Below are positions 22,601-33,521 of a stretch of DNA of 64,000 nt, piece after piece (position 1 is the stretch's first letter; every line of letters starts with the position of its first letter). Source of the DNA: Maratus speciosus (taxonomy: Eukaryota; Arthropoda; Arachnida; Araneae; Salticidae); contig OZ010792.1 in assembly GCA_963932465.1 (NCBI GenBank), forward strand, positions 992,001 to 1,056,000, in the 5' to 3' direction. A program made the translations under genes and the position numbers. Under the pieces are notes generated by a model. It was not told the DNA's origin. It saw only the letters and a list, made by a program, of their open reading frames with translations, and made no database searches.

Positions 22601-22979
22601 TTAGATAAGTCTTAGAATTGAATATTTTTCAGAAAATGAGGAAACTTTCTGGTCACGCTATTATCCATTGGCTTCTATATGATGTTGGACTAATGAAGTT
22701 GGATGCTATGAAGTTAGGAATGCTATGAATTCGGATTTATAAAACTGTCAACAAATACTTAATGAATATTAGGCAATTTTTATGTTTTTCTCTTGTTTTT
22801 TTCTCCCAAATGAGATATTAGCAAGCTGGATAAGTGTGTTATACGAGGAATCGGCATACATGAAAAAAATACAATATGCGTATTGTTAATAATGGAAATC
22901 AGGGAAGTCTGATAAAAATAGTCAGGGAAATCATGGAAAAATCAGGGAACTTTTTTTTAGAATTTCTGTAGACATCCTG
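19636..22979. mobile_element. Non-autonomous element with CAGGGTGTCTACAGAA ends
   Basis: The left end CAGGGTGTCTACAGAA and right end TTTCTGTAGACATCCTG are inverted repeats. Both ends carry tandem ATCAGGGAA and ATGGAAAAATCAGGG motifs. Flanking gtaag occurs at 19631-19635 and 22980-22984, a possible 5-bp duplication. Without its inner insertion it would be about 0.8 kb. Superfamily uncertain; the CAGGG ends resemble hAT, but the short duplication does not. Confidence 0.75.
19846..22394. mobile_element. hAT-like element with arrays of the palindrome AAATCGATTT
   Basis: The left end TAGGCCTGGGC and right end GCCCAGTCCTA are flanked by perfect 8-bp duplications gtgattaa (19838-19845 and 22395-22402). 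About twenty copies of TTAAATCGATTTAA, AAATCGCGATTT or half-sites fill the left 600 bp (19860-20440), some within longer units such as GGCAAGCTGGTGTTAAATCG. A few lie at the right end (22305-22375). The interior has diverged AAATCCAAATTCATCGA repeats (20575-21330) and homopolymers but no transposase. Confidence 0.9.
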
Positions 22980-23611
22980 GTAAGAAAGGAAGATGTAATA
23001 TTGTAAAAATATACCATTTTTTAAACAAAGGAAGATTTGAATTATGATATGTATAATAATAACAGAACTGCAACAATTTGTTTCTTTTAAAGTGGCATCA
23101 TTTATATACTTAAAAATCAACACAATGCAGATGTATATTACATTTGTTTTCAAACTGTAGAGATATTGGCTGAAACTTATGAGGTTTTTTGTTTTTTAAA
23201 TTAGCTCTCTTGGTAAATAAACAAAACTGAAAAATTATTTCAACATAGACATGATATAATAAACAATAGCATTAAATAAAGTGTGAATGCCATTGTGAAA
23301 GGTCTGAGATTGAAAAACTAAACTTTTAAAAGCAGGCTTTTTTTTTTTTTTTTTACAATATAATCATATAAAGTGAAAGTAATTTGATTTTAGTGTTGAT
23401 AAATTAAACAATTTTTATTATTTAATACTCCCTTAAGAAATATAATTTATCTGGGAGAAACATTTGTTAAAAATCAATTTTTCCAACTTTTCCTATTTTT
23501 CCAGAAAAAACCGGTTTTTTTCCGCCATTTCAACTTTTCCGGAAAATTTACATCTCTACATGTACTACGTAATAGTCTAAGAGCTAGCAACGTTTTCGTC
23601 ACCTGATTTTA

Positions 23612-23971
23612 TCATGGCTCATTTTTTTATATGTTCTTCCCTTTTATGGTGCAGTACGTTTGCAACCGGTCTGGTAGTCGGGAGACGTTGCGTTTACCAG
23701 TGGCAGAAGGGGTTATGCAGGTCAAAAAACTTCAAAATTACGTCAATTTATCAAGGCTCATTTTTTTATATGTTCATTCCTTTTATGGTGTATTACGCTT
23801 GCAACCGATCTGGCAGTCCGGAGACGTTGCGTTTACCTGTGGCAGAAGAGTTTATGCAGGTCAAAAAACTTCAAAATTACGTCATTTTATCAAGGCTCAT
23901 TTTTTTTATATTTTCTTCCCTTTTCTGGTGTAGTACGTTTGCAACTGGTCTGGCAAAAGGGGTTATGCAGG
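23612..23971 (+). repeat. 139-bp tandem array, left arm (first part)
   Basis: Units begin at TCATGGCTCATTT (about 23612), about 23751 and about 23889, each containing GGTGTAGTACGTTTGCAAC, GAGACGTTGCGTTTACC and GTTATGCAGGTCAAAAAACT. The third unit is cut by the hAT insertion and continues at 30631. Two frames stay open across the array by chance. Confidence 0.9.
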
Positions 23972-24609
23972 TTAAAAAATAGGGATGCACCGGATATTGA
24001 TTTTGCCGGATATCGGATACCGGATATCCGAAGCTCCTTCGCCTGCCGGATTCGGATATCCGGCACTAGATATGTTTTTAATTATATAGTGAATTATTTC
24101 TCTATATAATGTCATCTCAGAACAATAAATTACAAACATGTTTCATACATCATTAAAACATTTTAAATGTATTGAAATATAATTTACAAAAACTATATCT
24201 CTTTGAATATCAGGGCTTGTAATTCAAGTTTTCCCAAGGGGAGTTTCATATACAAAATTTATAAATGCAGGTGAGTTGAATTGTTAGAAAGGAAAAAAAA
24301 AATCTTTAAACCCCGTTATTTTTTATGTGCTACTTAAAGAATTACATTTATACAGACATGACAAAATACCATTGAAACAATTTAAATTAACAACTCAAGA
24401 TAATTATTCAAAATTTTTATTTTATTAAAACAAAGGAACAGAATCAAGTTTTATATATATCATGTCTATTTTTCAACCTTCACCTAATGTTATGGGCAAT
24501 TAACAATCGGGTTGCTAAATGAATTTCTTAATTTAGATTTTATTCCATTTTGCGTACTTTAGCCTCTTTCACAAGTTACACTTTTGACAAACAGCACAGA
24601 GCAACTTTT

Positions 24610-25834
24610 CAGGGTTGGTAAAAAACCCGTTTTTTTTTTTTTTTTTTTTTTTTTTCAAAAAAACCAGGTTTTTTTGGTTTAAACCGGGTTTTTTAAAAAT
24701 ATTTTTCTATTACATATACATACATATTTATTGATAAAAATAAACATTGTTGAATATGTAAGTAATATAACTTCATTTAAAAATAATTTAAATTAAATAA
24801 TTACAATAATTATGTAGAAAATTGAAATAATTTAACATTTTTAGTAAAAGTTATGTCTTATGTTCCATGAATAAAATGCTCTACATAGTGAAACATTGAT
24901 ACCTTGAAAATCTTAATAAACAATTTTTTGATTACTTTAGTCCTATAAATAAATATATGGTGTAGTTTCATAAATACAATATAATTTCCCATGGCTATTC
25001 AAAATCATTTCTTTGAAATATTTGCAATATGATATGTCTGATTTTTCTGTTAAAACACTACATGAACAATTATTATCTTTTATTAAAAGTAAAGCTTTTA
25101 AGCTTTTTATAAAGAATTCCTGGAATGATTTGAATTTAGCAGTAGAGTCTTTACACGTTTCAAGAAGTATTGCATATTGTCATTTGACACTTCTCAGAAA
25201 CTGCCAGGTAAAAAAAAAGAGGGGGGGGCGACAGTAAAATAAACAGAAATACCTATTTACCAGCTTTTTAGACTACTGAAAACATTGATCTTAAAATGGA
25301 AAGTAGATTTATAAAAGTTGTCAATCTTAAAAAAATTCAGAAGGTATATGTCTCATACCTGCATATACCCTCCACTACATCCCTGGTTAAAAGTAGAAAT
25401 TATTTATATCCGATAATTTGAAACACTTAAATTACAAAAATGAGAAAATGTTATATTAGATTTTTTCTAAAAAACCAGTTGGTTAACCAATTGATTTAAA
25501 CCATGCTAACCCTGCTGGTAACAATAAAATAAATCGTAATGCAAAACCTCAATCCCAATGTAGGAATGAAAGAAAAAAAAAAGCTTACTGAACCCAATAG
25601 CCATGATACAACAAAGAAAACTCACCGCTAATCCTTCATTAGCATACAGAACAAAGAGTAACCAATGGAGAGAATTACTTATGATTATGTCATCATTGAG
25701 GCATAATGTAATCCTTAGTAAATCTTAACTAATCAAGCAATCTAAGTAGTAAAAGTGTATTTTTAGCTAGAATCTGCCATTTTGGCTATTTTTTAAAATA
25801 AAAGGCTTGAAAAAGCAGAAGAAAGAAAACTAAC

Positions 25835-25865
<31 letters not shown>

Positions 25866-26160
25866 CCCCAGCTAATTTTAGAAAAATTAGTCTGTTATGT
25901 AGACTTAAAGCTTATAAGAAAAGTTTGACTAAAAATGTTTGTTACTTTACAAGTTTATTAATTCATCATTTTTCTAAAGTTTTGCTTGTAGCTTCTGCAT
26001 AACTTGGATTTTGCATTTTTCAATAATGTGTAAAATAAATGAAAACAATAGGGAAAAAGATAAACAGATGAAAAAAAAACCAGCATGGTTTAAAAAAAAA
26101 AAAAAAAACCACGGTTTAAACCAACGTCGTTTAAACCACGGTTTAAACCAAACAACCCTG
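24610..26160. mobile_element. hAT-like element with GGTTTAAACC-rich ends
   Basis: The left end CAGGGTTGGTAAAAAACCCG and right end GGTTTAAACCAAACAACCCTG without its last base are inverted. Flanks are caactttt (24602-24609) and cgactttt (26161-26168), an 8-bp duplication with one mismatch. The related copy at 52381-54291 has an empty site here (near 52785-52795). No transposase was recognised; the 74-codon frame at 25013-25237 shows no known motif. Confidence 0.9.
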
Positions 26161-26739
26161 CGACTTTTATAACTTTAGAAATTATCGGAAACACATAGTT
26201 ATGCTCTCTTAAAAAGTTTTAGAAAACTTTGCAAAATCTGATGTGCATTCATTTTTAACTTACACGAATAATGCATATCGGTGATGGTATGTCACTTCTG
26301 AACAAATTTGTTTTATTATATCCTTAATGGAATTATATTCAAAACTGTAATTCCTGGTATTTTTGTTAATTGAACTATGTTCTATGCATTGGAATTTTAA
26401 ATCCATATCCAAAGTTTGAAAAGGGAATAGTCAATTGCTTTCTTCTATTACACGAGAAAATGTTGATTTCAAAAAGTCATGTCCTAATTTCTGTTAATTG
26501 CGAGAAACAACTAGTTTGCTGTTTCTAAATATGTTTTTTTTAAGTTCATCAAAGTTTTTTTTTTTTTTTTTTTTTTTTCATGTGCACCACAAGTGTAATC
26601 TCATTTTGTTTAGTGCTGACTATTGTCCAATTTGGTAGAGCTTAGTCTCCGGTGGCCTTTGCTGCCCTTTTAGTTATTTCCAATTTTGGGCGCACAGGAA
26701 AAACATCGCAAAATATGTAAAACGGTCATAGGAAAAAAC

Positions 26740-26946
26740 GGTACTTTTCGATTAGCCGGGTGCCAGTGTTATATATATTTATGTATGTATACCTATATAT
26801 ACATATATATGTATATTTATACATGCATAAAAGCTATATGTATACATGTATATATGTGTGTGTATATATACATATATATGTATATATAGATATACATACA
26901 TACATATGTATATATAACACTGGCGCCCGGCTAACCAAAAAGTAGC
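26740..26946. mobile_element. MITE with GCCGGGCGCC ends and TA-rich core, 207 bp
   Basis: The ends read GGTACTTTTCG and AAAAAGTAGC, followed inwards by inverted AGCCGGGTGCCAGTGTTATA and TATAACACTGGCGCCCGGCT. Between them lies a TATATG/CATATA microsatellite. Perfect 8-bp duplications gaaaaaac lie at 26732-26739 and 26947-26954. Family members occur at 38135-42340 and from 62911. Confidence 0.92.
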
Positions 26947-27159
26947 GAAAAAACATTGCTGGGTTGTTCTCTACATTACTTGCAAATTTGGCCAGCAGTC
27001 TGACTTGAATGATGCATATGTAAATTTTCATAAAAATTAGATAAATGGTAAGAAATCAGAAAATTATTGAAGATTTTAATAGCAACAGAAATTGTTTTAA
27101 AAATTTGACTTAACAAAAAAAATAAAATAAAAATTTGTGGAAAAAATAAAATAAAAAAT

Positions 27160-27719
27160 GTGAGGGAATGATGAAATAAGACATTTTTACTAGTTGTAGG
27201 GGAAAAATGCAAAATTATGAAGAAATCCAAACTGTTTCCTTTAAGAGAAACACTTAATATATAATGTATGATAAAATTAAAATTTTTGATATTTACAAAA
27301 AAATTAATATTCTGTGTGAGGGAATGACTGCTAATAAAAACGCTTCCGGATATACTGACTAAAAAAAAATTCTGTAAAATTAACAAAATCTTACACCACC
27401 AATTTATGTTGCTGGACTGACAAGTGCTCAAAATAGCTTCTTCTCTGTGAAGGATGCTAGACTGCTACTGCTCATTAGTGGTAGATATTTGAGATAATAG
27501 CAATGTGTGAGGGAATGATGGTCTAACATGGGGAAACATATAATTGATTGAGTAGACTATATAATAATATTAAAAATTAATATTTTTATTATTTTTTGTA
27601 ATGTATCAAATAAGAACTTTATTTTGCTTAGGGTATTTTCAATTATTTTTATTTCTGGATGGAAAGAAATAGGCAATAAAATATGGTAGTATAGGTGGGG
27701 GAAAGGTGAGGGAATGATG
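27160..27719 (+). repeat. Four spaced copies of GTGAGGGAATGATG
   Basis: The 14-base motif occurs at about 27160, 27315 (last bases changed), 27507 and 27706, separated by AT-rich sequence that is otherwise poorly conserved. Spacing is about 150-200 bp. It may be the best conserved core of a decayed tandem repeat or a protein-binding site. Confidence 0.6.
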
Positions 27720-27904
27720 TTTGCATGATATATATTATATTTTTAAATACTAAATTTATTTATTTTTAAATTTTACTTTCTGCCCCTAATAAACTATGTT
27801 TAGATCTTCTAATAAAAATAAAAATAAATAAAAATGTAATAAAATTAAGAGCATTTATATGGCTGGGAAGCACTTTTTGCACTATTGCAGAGAATAACCC
27901 TGCT

Positions 27905-28430
27905 GATTTCGTCAATCATAAATAAAATAATTTTTCGATTGGTTGCGAGAAAAAAAACTGAAGTTCATGGGAAAACGAAAGTGGGAAAATATCATGAAAT
28001 TCGTCAATCGATCATGGAAAAGTATCGTGAAATTTGCCAATCCGTCACGAGCAAATTCCTCAGCCGGTCGCAGAGAAAAAATGCGAAAATTTTCAATCAG
28101 ATGCAGAAAAACAATCGTTACTTTCATTAGTATGTCACAAGAACAAACAGGGAAATTTGCCAATCGGTCACAGAATAAAATTTCTAAATTTGTCAATTGA
28201 TTGCGAAAAATTTTTTAATGAAATTCACCAATCGGTCTCCAGAAAAAAATCAAGAAATTCGTCAGTTGGTCGAGGAGAAAAATCGCAAACTTTTTTGGTC
28301 AGATGCAGAAAAACAAACACTAATTTTGTCAATTTATTGTAAGAAGAAACTGTGAAAACTGCAAATCGATAGTGGAAAATATCATGAAATTTGTCAGTCG
28401 GTCCCGACACTTCATCGTCGTTTTACAAAG
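27905..28430. repeat. Minisatellite of 30-33 bp, variant with CAATCGGTC
   Basis: About fifteen diverged units of the type GAAATTTGCCAATCGGTCAC follow each other within the CAGGGCTTG-ended element. The equivalent position in the copy at 52381-54291 has similar units, so the array belongs to the element. Confidence 0.8.
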
Positions 28431-29289
28431 AAACATTTTCGGAAAATGATTTTTTGGAAGCAGAAGCTTCCCGTCCCCAATGTTCTTTAGGGCACGAATC
28501 CTGCCATCCCATCATCTGCCATTCAAGCCATGTAATGTATATTAATAATGTTGTATAAAAAATGTAATTTAAACATTAAAATATTCTGTTTATTTGTACA
28601 ATGAAATGCAAATGCTGATAATTGCTACTGGATTTGGATATGGCATTGACTATATTGGTAATTGCTAATAATTAATTTGTACAATGAAATGCTGATAATT
28701 TGTGTAAAAAATTTTAACCAATTAATAGGCTTTATAATTGAAGAGTATTTTCACAAAGAAATACATACGTTCTTTTTATAATTTAAACATAAAATATCTA
28801 CTAATATTATCCATGATTAAAGAGTTATTTTCTCCAAATATGGGTTTAGTTGATGTCTTTTTTCTGTTTTAATTATTTAATACTGTTTTGCTTTGAGTCA
28901 CGTTTAGTTTTATTTTAAGTTAAATTACTGTGATATTTATAAGTAAAAAGAAAATTACTTTTAATTTTAATTATTTTATTTATAATGAAGTTACAAAAAT
29001 AACTAATTGGATGTGCCAATCCCAAAACATTTTTCTATCTCATACTTAATATTAATATTGAAATATTAATATCTTAATATTTCAAAATGTAGTTCCAAAT
29101 GCTAATATTTCGATATTATTAGTTCAATATTATACCAACTTTGATTTTGATCTAAAATTTCTATTCGTCAATAAATCAAAATAAGAATAAGTTAATCTCA
29201 ATCGTGATATTTATTAAAATCAATATTTTTTTTCATTATTCTGCTGTACATCAGCTGCTTGTGAATAGCCAGCTTAGCAGGATGCGAAG

Positions 29290-30090
29290 TTCCCATGGCT
29301 TCACGAGCCACCAATATACAGTACAAAAAATTGAGAAAATTTTACAAAAAATGCTGTCACAGTGCCACCTTCTGGCAGAATATTTCCAAATTCAAGAAAA
29401 AACTGCCGGCCATAGCCAAAAATGTACACAAAAAATTGGTTCAATTGTATGCTTAGCTTCATACACTTTTCGATGATAAAATAATGGAAATAACACAAAA
29501 ATCACTATTATAGCGCCCCCTTCCAGCAGAATATTTTCAAATTGAAGGAGGACCAGTTGGCCATAGCCAAAAACATACCCCCAAAAATTGGTTCAATTCC
29601 ATACATAACTTCATACACTTTTCGATGGCACAAGAATGAAAATGGCACAAAAATCACTATTACAGCGCACCCTTCTGGCAGAATATTTCCAATTTAAAGG
29701 AGAACCTGCTGGACATAGCCAAAAACATACACAAAAAATTTTGTTCAATTATATGGATAACTTATGATTACATATTTAACATACACTTTTCGATAGTACA
29801 ATAATGAAAATGGCACAAAAATCACAATTACAGCACTTTCTTCTGACAGAATGCTTCCATATTGAAGAAGGACCTGCTGGCCACAGCCAAAAACATACAC
29901 AAAAAATTTGGTTCAATTCTATGCATAACTTCATACACTTTTTGATGACGCAATAATGAAAATGACACAAAAATCACGATTACAGCACCCCCTTCTAGTA
30001 GAATGTTCCAATATTGAAGGAGGGCCAGCTGGCTATAGCCAAAAACATTCACAAAAAATTTGGTTCAATTCTATGCACAACTTCATACAC
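29290..30090. repeat. Five tandem units of about 150-167 bp
   Basis: Units share TTCTGGCAGAATATTTCCAA, GGCCATAGCCAAAAACATAC, GGTTCAATTCTATGCATAAC and TTCATACACTTTTCGATG. Corresponding points lie near 29360, 29509, 29661, 29828 and 29979. A similar tail (GAAAACCAGAAATCGAAAAA at 30171, compared with about 55914) links this cluster to the repeats at 54461-55800. Confidence 0.85.
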
Positions 30091-30630
30091 TTTTTGATGG
30101 TATGATGACAGACAGACAATTTGTATAAACATGTTTTGGGATCTCTGACCCCTAAAACGTCTAAGACCACCGAAAACCAGAAATCGAAAAAATCTCAGTT
30201 ACAATACTTTCTTCTATTGAAGATAGAAGAGAGAAAGAAAATTAATAAAGTCATACTTTAATAAACAATTTCAGATTTTGTTTCACATTCTAAAAGTAAA
30301 GGTACAATTTTCTAAAAGATGTAAACATAAATTCTTAAATTTATTATAAAGAGTTCTAATACCAATGTTAGGAAAGCTGGCAATTCTTTAAACTTTTGAG
30401 AATTACCTTTTACTCATGAATAGTGGACTTACTTTCATATTTTGCATTATAAACAAAAGTTGTTCGGCATTGTTTGGATCAAACGATTTCTCTTATCCTT
30501 ATATATTTACTTTGCTATGTATTGCCGGATATCCGGCAGAGAAGTCGGATATCCGACGGTATTTCGGATATTGAAAAATCAGCCGGATATCGGATATTTG
30601 CCGGATATCCGTTGCATCCCTATTAAAAAA

Positions 30631-30790
30631 CTTCAAAATTACGTCATTTTATCTAGGCTCATTTTTTTTATATATTCTTCCCTTTTATGGTGTAGTACGT
30701 TTGCAACCGGTCTGGCAGTATGGAGACGTTGTGTTTACCTGTGGTAGAAAGGGTTATGCAGGTCAAATAACTCCAAAATTACATCATTTT
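30631..30790 (+). repeat. 139-bp array, left arm (continued after insertion)
   Basis: This stretch completes the interrupted third unit and adds a fourth, ending where the unique inverted arm begins. Confidence 0.85.
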
Positions 30791-30945
30791 AGCAGGATTT
30801 TTGTTTGTAACATTTGTTTATACTAACTATTTGTGATATTAATCCATTATTGCCAGACGTTACCAATGTCGCTAAGACCCTACCAGATCCACATTTATAG
30901 ATATCTTATTACTCTTTGGCTATCAGACGATTTATAATTAATTTG

Positions 30946-32195
30946 CAAGACATAATTTCGGTTGCAAAGTTAATGCCATACGGCATTAAATATGGCAACC
31001 GAAGTGCCTGTTTCAAGAGTGGTTTATAATTTAAAAATTATGTAATATCTTGTAACTTTTATGCTTGATAAAATGACGTAAAGATCACTTATAATTTTTA
31101 AATTATAAACCACTCTTGAAACAGTAACTTCGGTTGCCATATTTAAAGCCGTCTGGAATTAGCTTTGCAACCGAATTTGTGTCTGGCAAATTAATTATAG
31201 GATGTCTGCTAGACAAAGAGTAATATTGTGTAATTTTTATGCTTGATAAAATGACGTAAATATAACTTATAATTTTTAAACTATAAACCACTCTTGAAAC
31301 AGGCACTTTCGTTGCCATATTTAAAGCCGTCTGGCAATAACTTTGCAACCAAATTTGTGTTTGGCAAAAATTGTCTTATAATTTTTAAACTATAAACCAC
31401 TCTTGAAACAGGCACTTCGGTTGCCATAATTAAAGCCGTCTGGCATTAACATTGCAACCGCATTTGTGTCTGGCAAATTAATTATAGGTTGTCTGCTAGA
31501 CAAAGTGTAATATCTTGTAATTTTTAAGCTTGATAAAATGACGTAAAGATGACTTATAATTTTTAAATTATGAACCACTCTTGAAACAGGCACTTCGGTT
31601 GCCATATTTAAAGCCGTCTGGCATTAACTTTGCAACCGAATTTGTGTCTGGCAAATTAATTATAGGTTGTCTGCTAGACAAAGTGTAATATCTTGTAATT
31701 TTTAAGCTTGATAAAATGACGTAAAGATGACTTATAATTTTTAAATTATGAACCACTCTTGAAACAGGCACTTCGGTTGCCATATTTAAAGCCGTCTGGC
31801 ATTAACTTTGCAACCGAATTTGTATCTGGCAAATTAACTATAGGTTGTCTGCTAGCCAAAGAGTAATATCTTGTAATTTTTATGCTTGATAAAATGACGT
31901 AAAGATGACTTATAATTTTTGAACAATAAACCACTCTTGAAACAGGCACTTTCGTTGCCATATTTAAAACCGTCTCGCATTAACTTTGCAACCGCATTTG
32001 TGTCTGTCAAATTAATTACAGGTTGCCTGTTAGCCAAAGAGTAATATCGTGTAATTTTTATGCTTGATAAAATGATGTAAAGATGACTTATAATTTTTAA
32101 ATTATAAATTATAATTTTTAAATTATAAATCACTCTTGAAACAGGAACTTCGGTTGCCATATTTAAAGCTGTCTGGCATTAACTTTGCAACCGCA
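30946..32195. repeat. 178-bp tandem array at the centre of the foldback
   Basis: Units contain GCCGTCTGGCATTAACTTTG, TTATAGGTTGTCTGCTAGAC and AAGCTTGATAAAATGACGTA. Successive units in 31434-31970 are exactly 178 bp apart and nearly identical. One unit at the left (30946-31060) is inverted relative to about six on the right, so the centre of symmetry lies near 31060. The 71-codon frames seen here repeat with the array and are not genes. Confidence 0.9.
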
Positions 32196-32354
32196 TTTGT
32201 CTCTGGCAAATTAATTATAGATTGTCTGATAGCCAAAGAGTAATATGTTATCTATGAATGTGGATGTGGCAGGGTCTTAGAGAAATTGGTAATGCAATAA
32301 TGGATTAATATCACAAATAGTTAGTATAAACAAATGGTACAAACAAAAATCCTG

Positions 32355-33210
32355 CTAAAATGACGTAATTTTGAAATTTTTTGACCTGCATAACCCCTTC
32401 TGCCACAGGTAAACTCAACGTCTCCTGACTGCTAGACCAGTTGCAAACGTACTACACCATAAAAGGGAAGAACATATAAAAAAAATGAGTCTTGATAAAA
32501 TGACGTAATTTTGAAGTTTTTTTTTACCTGCATAACGCCTTTTGCCACAGGTAAGCGCAACGTCTCCGGACTGCCAGACCAGTAGCAAAAGTACTACACC
32601 ATAAAAGGGTAGAACATATAAAAAAATGAGCCTTGAGAAAATGACGTAATTTTGAAGTTTTTTGACCTGCATAACCCCTTCTGCCACAGGTAAACGCAAC
32701 GTCTCCGGGCTGCCAGACAAGTTGCAAACGTACTACACTATAAAAGGGAAGAATATATAAAAAATGAGCCTTGAGAAAATGACGTAATTTTGAAGTTTTT
32801 TGACCTGCATAACTTCTTCTGTCACAGGTAAACGCAACGTCTCCGGACTGCCAGACCGGTAGCAAACGTACTACACCATAAAAGGGAAGAACATATAAAA
32901 AATGAGCCTTGAGAAAATGACGTAATTTTGATGTTTTTTGACCTGCATAACCCCTTCTGCCATCTGGTAAACGCAACATCTCCGGACAGCCAGATCGGTA
33001 GCAAACGTACTACACCATAAAAGGGAAGAACATATAAAAAAATGAGCCTTGATAAAATGACGTAATTTTGAAGTTTTTTGACCTGCATAACCCCTTTTGC
33101 CACAGGTAAACGCAACGTCTCCGGACTGCCAGACTGATAGCAAACGTACTACACTATAAAAGGGAAGAACATATAAAAAAATGAGCCTTGATAAAATGAC
33201 GTGTTTTTTG
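32355..33210 (-). repeat. 139-bp tandem array, right arm
   Basis: About six units are the reverse complement of the left-arm units (each with GACCTGCATAACCCCTTCTG, GGTAAACGCAACGTCTCC and ACGTACTACACCATAAAAGG). Frames running across several units on the minus strand reflect the repeat only. Confidence 0.92.
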
Positions 33211-33297
33211 ACGTTGCTAGCTCTTAGACTATAATTTTATATCTGCCCTTTTTACATTGCATGCAAGCATTTTGCTACATGCTGTCCGTTTTGGCCT

Positions 33298-33521
33298 AGA
33301 TGTGTTATTATCCCGGGGTCGGCCATCTTGGATTTTTTTCATGCATGAAAACTCTTTTTTCGCCAAGTAGTAATGTCGCCAATGGTTAAATATTGTTGAT
33401 AGGTTAATATAATATTGAAAAAACTGGTATATAATAATTATAACTATTAATAAAAAAATAATTTTTAATTGAAGCCAAGAAAAAAATTCAAGATGGCGGA
33501 CACCGGGATAATAACACATCT
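33298..33521. mobile_element. MITE with AGATGTGTTATTATCCCGG ends, 224 bp
   Basis: The left end AGATGTGTTATTATCCCGG and the right end CCGGGATAATAACACATCT are exact inverted repeats, extended by GGCCATCTTGGAT and a near complement on the right. No target duplication is clear. Related sequence occurs at 9990-10200, and a similar end at about 37700-37735. Confidence 0.8.

Larger units (their letters stand above)
17587..23558. mobile_element. hAT transposon with broken transposase, host of nested elements
   Basis: The ends read TAGAGATG and CATCTCTA, flanked by perfect 8-bp duplications catgtact (17579-17586 and 23559-23566). Both subterminal regions carry AACCGGTT palindromes with runs of A or T and GGAAAAGTT motifs. 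The interior holds a minus-strand hAT transposase relic (18760-19560) and a two-level insertion (19636-22979 containing 19846-22394). Confidence 0.93.
24211..28532. mobile_element. CAGGGCTTG-ended element, copy 1, with two insertions
   Basis: The left end CAGGGCTTGTAATTCAAG and right end CATTCAAGCCATG match the ends of the copy at 52381-54291. Internal blocks are also shared, for example AATTTAGATTTTATTCCATT. Compared with that copy, two elements are inserted here (24610-26160 and 26740-26946). The right part holds an array of 30-33-bp units (27905-28430). The target duplication is not recognisable. Confidence 0.8.
23980..30622. mobile_element. hAT-like element with GGATATCC-rich ends, inserted in the 139-bp array
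   Basis: The left end TAGGGATGCACCGGATAT and right end GGATATCCGTTGCATCCCTA are flanked by perfect 8-bp duplications ttaaaaaa (23972-23979 and 30623-30630). Both ends carry five or more GGATATCCG/CGGATATCCG palindromes. Removing the element restores one continuous 139-bp repeat unit, confirming the boundaries. It contains a CAGGGCTTG-ended element (24211-28532) with two further insertions, and a repeat cluster at 29290-30090. No transposase was recognised. Confidence 0.95.
23573..33231. mobile_element. Foldback element made of tandem repeats (palindromic, about 3 kb without its insertion)
   Basis: The two ends are a 21-bp inverted repeat, TAGTCTAAGAGCTAGCAACG on the left and its complement at 33211-33231. 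A possible 3-bp TAA duplication lies outside (23570-23572 and 33232-33234). From outside inwards each arm carries tandem 139-bp units, about 150 bp of unique inverted sequence (30790-30945 and 32195-32355), then 178-bp units. The right arm has more units of both kinds than the left. A 6.6-kb hAT element (23980-30622) splits the left array. No coding capacity was found. A TAA duplication would suit a Harbinger relationship, but this is speculative. Confidence 0.85.

Noticed and set aside
25013..25237. A 74-codon frame that could be a transposase remnant
   Set aside because: No recognised motif, ends in a low-complexity tract, and sits in a non-autonomous hAT-like element; not enough support.
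17112..25385. An 8-kb element with CAGTGATGTAGTGGAGGG inverted ends
   Set aside because: The two ends lie in incompatible nesting contexts (the interval would cut across the foldback and a hAT element), so they are separate fragments.
26760..26930. Microsatellite-derived reading frames rich in Tyr and Ile
   Set aside because: Pure TATATG/CATATA repeat translation inside a MITE.
26976..27431. A 151-codon minus-strand frame rich in Phe, Ile and Leu
   Set aside because: Composition reflects A/T-rich DNA; it crosses the repeated GTGAGGGAATGATG motifs and has no domain or splice signals.
31390..32160. Series of 71-codon minus-strand frames with nearly the same protein
   Set aside because: One per 178-bp repeat unit; the repetition is of DNA, and no coding constraint is seen between units.
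32415..33143. Frames up to 151 codons on the minus strand and their counterparts at 23614-23982
   Set aside because: They run through the 139-bp tandem array of the foldback element and change with unit indels, so they are repeat artefacts.
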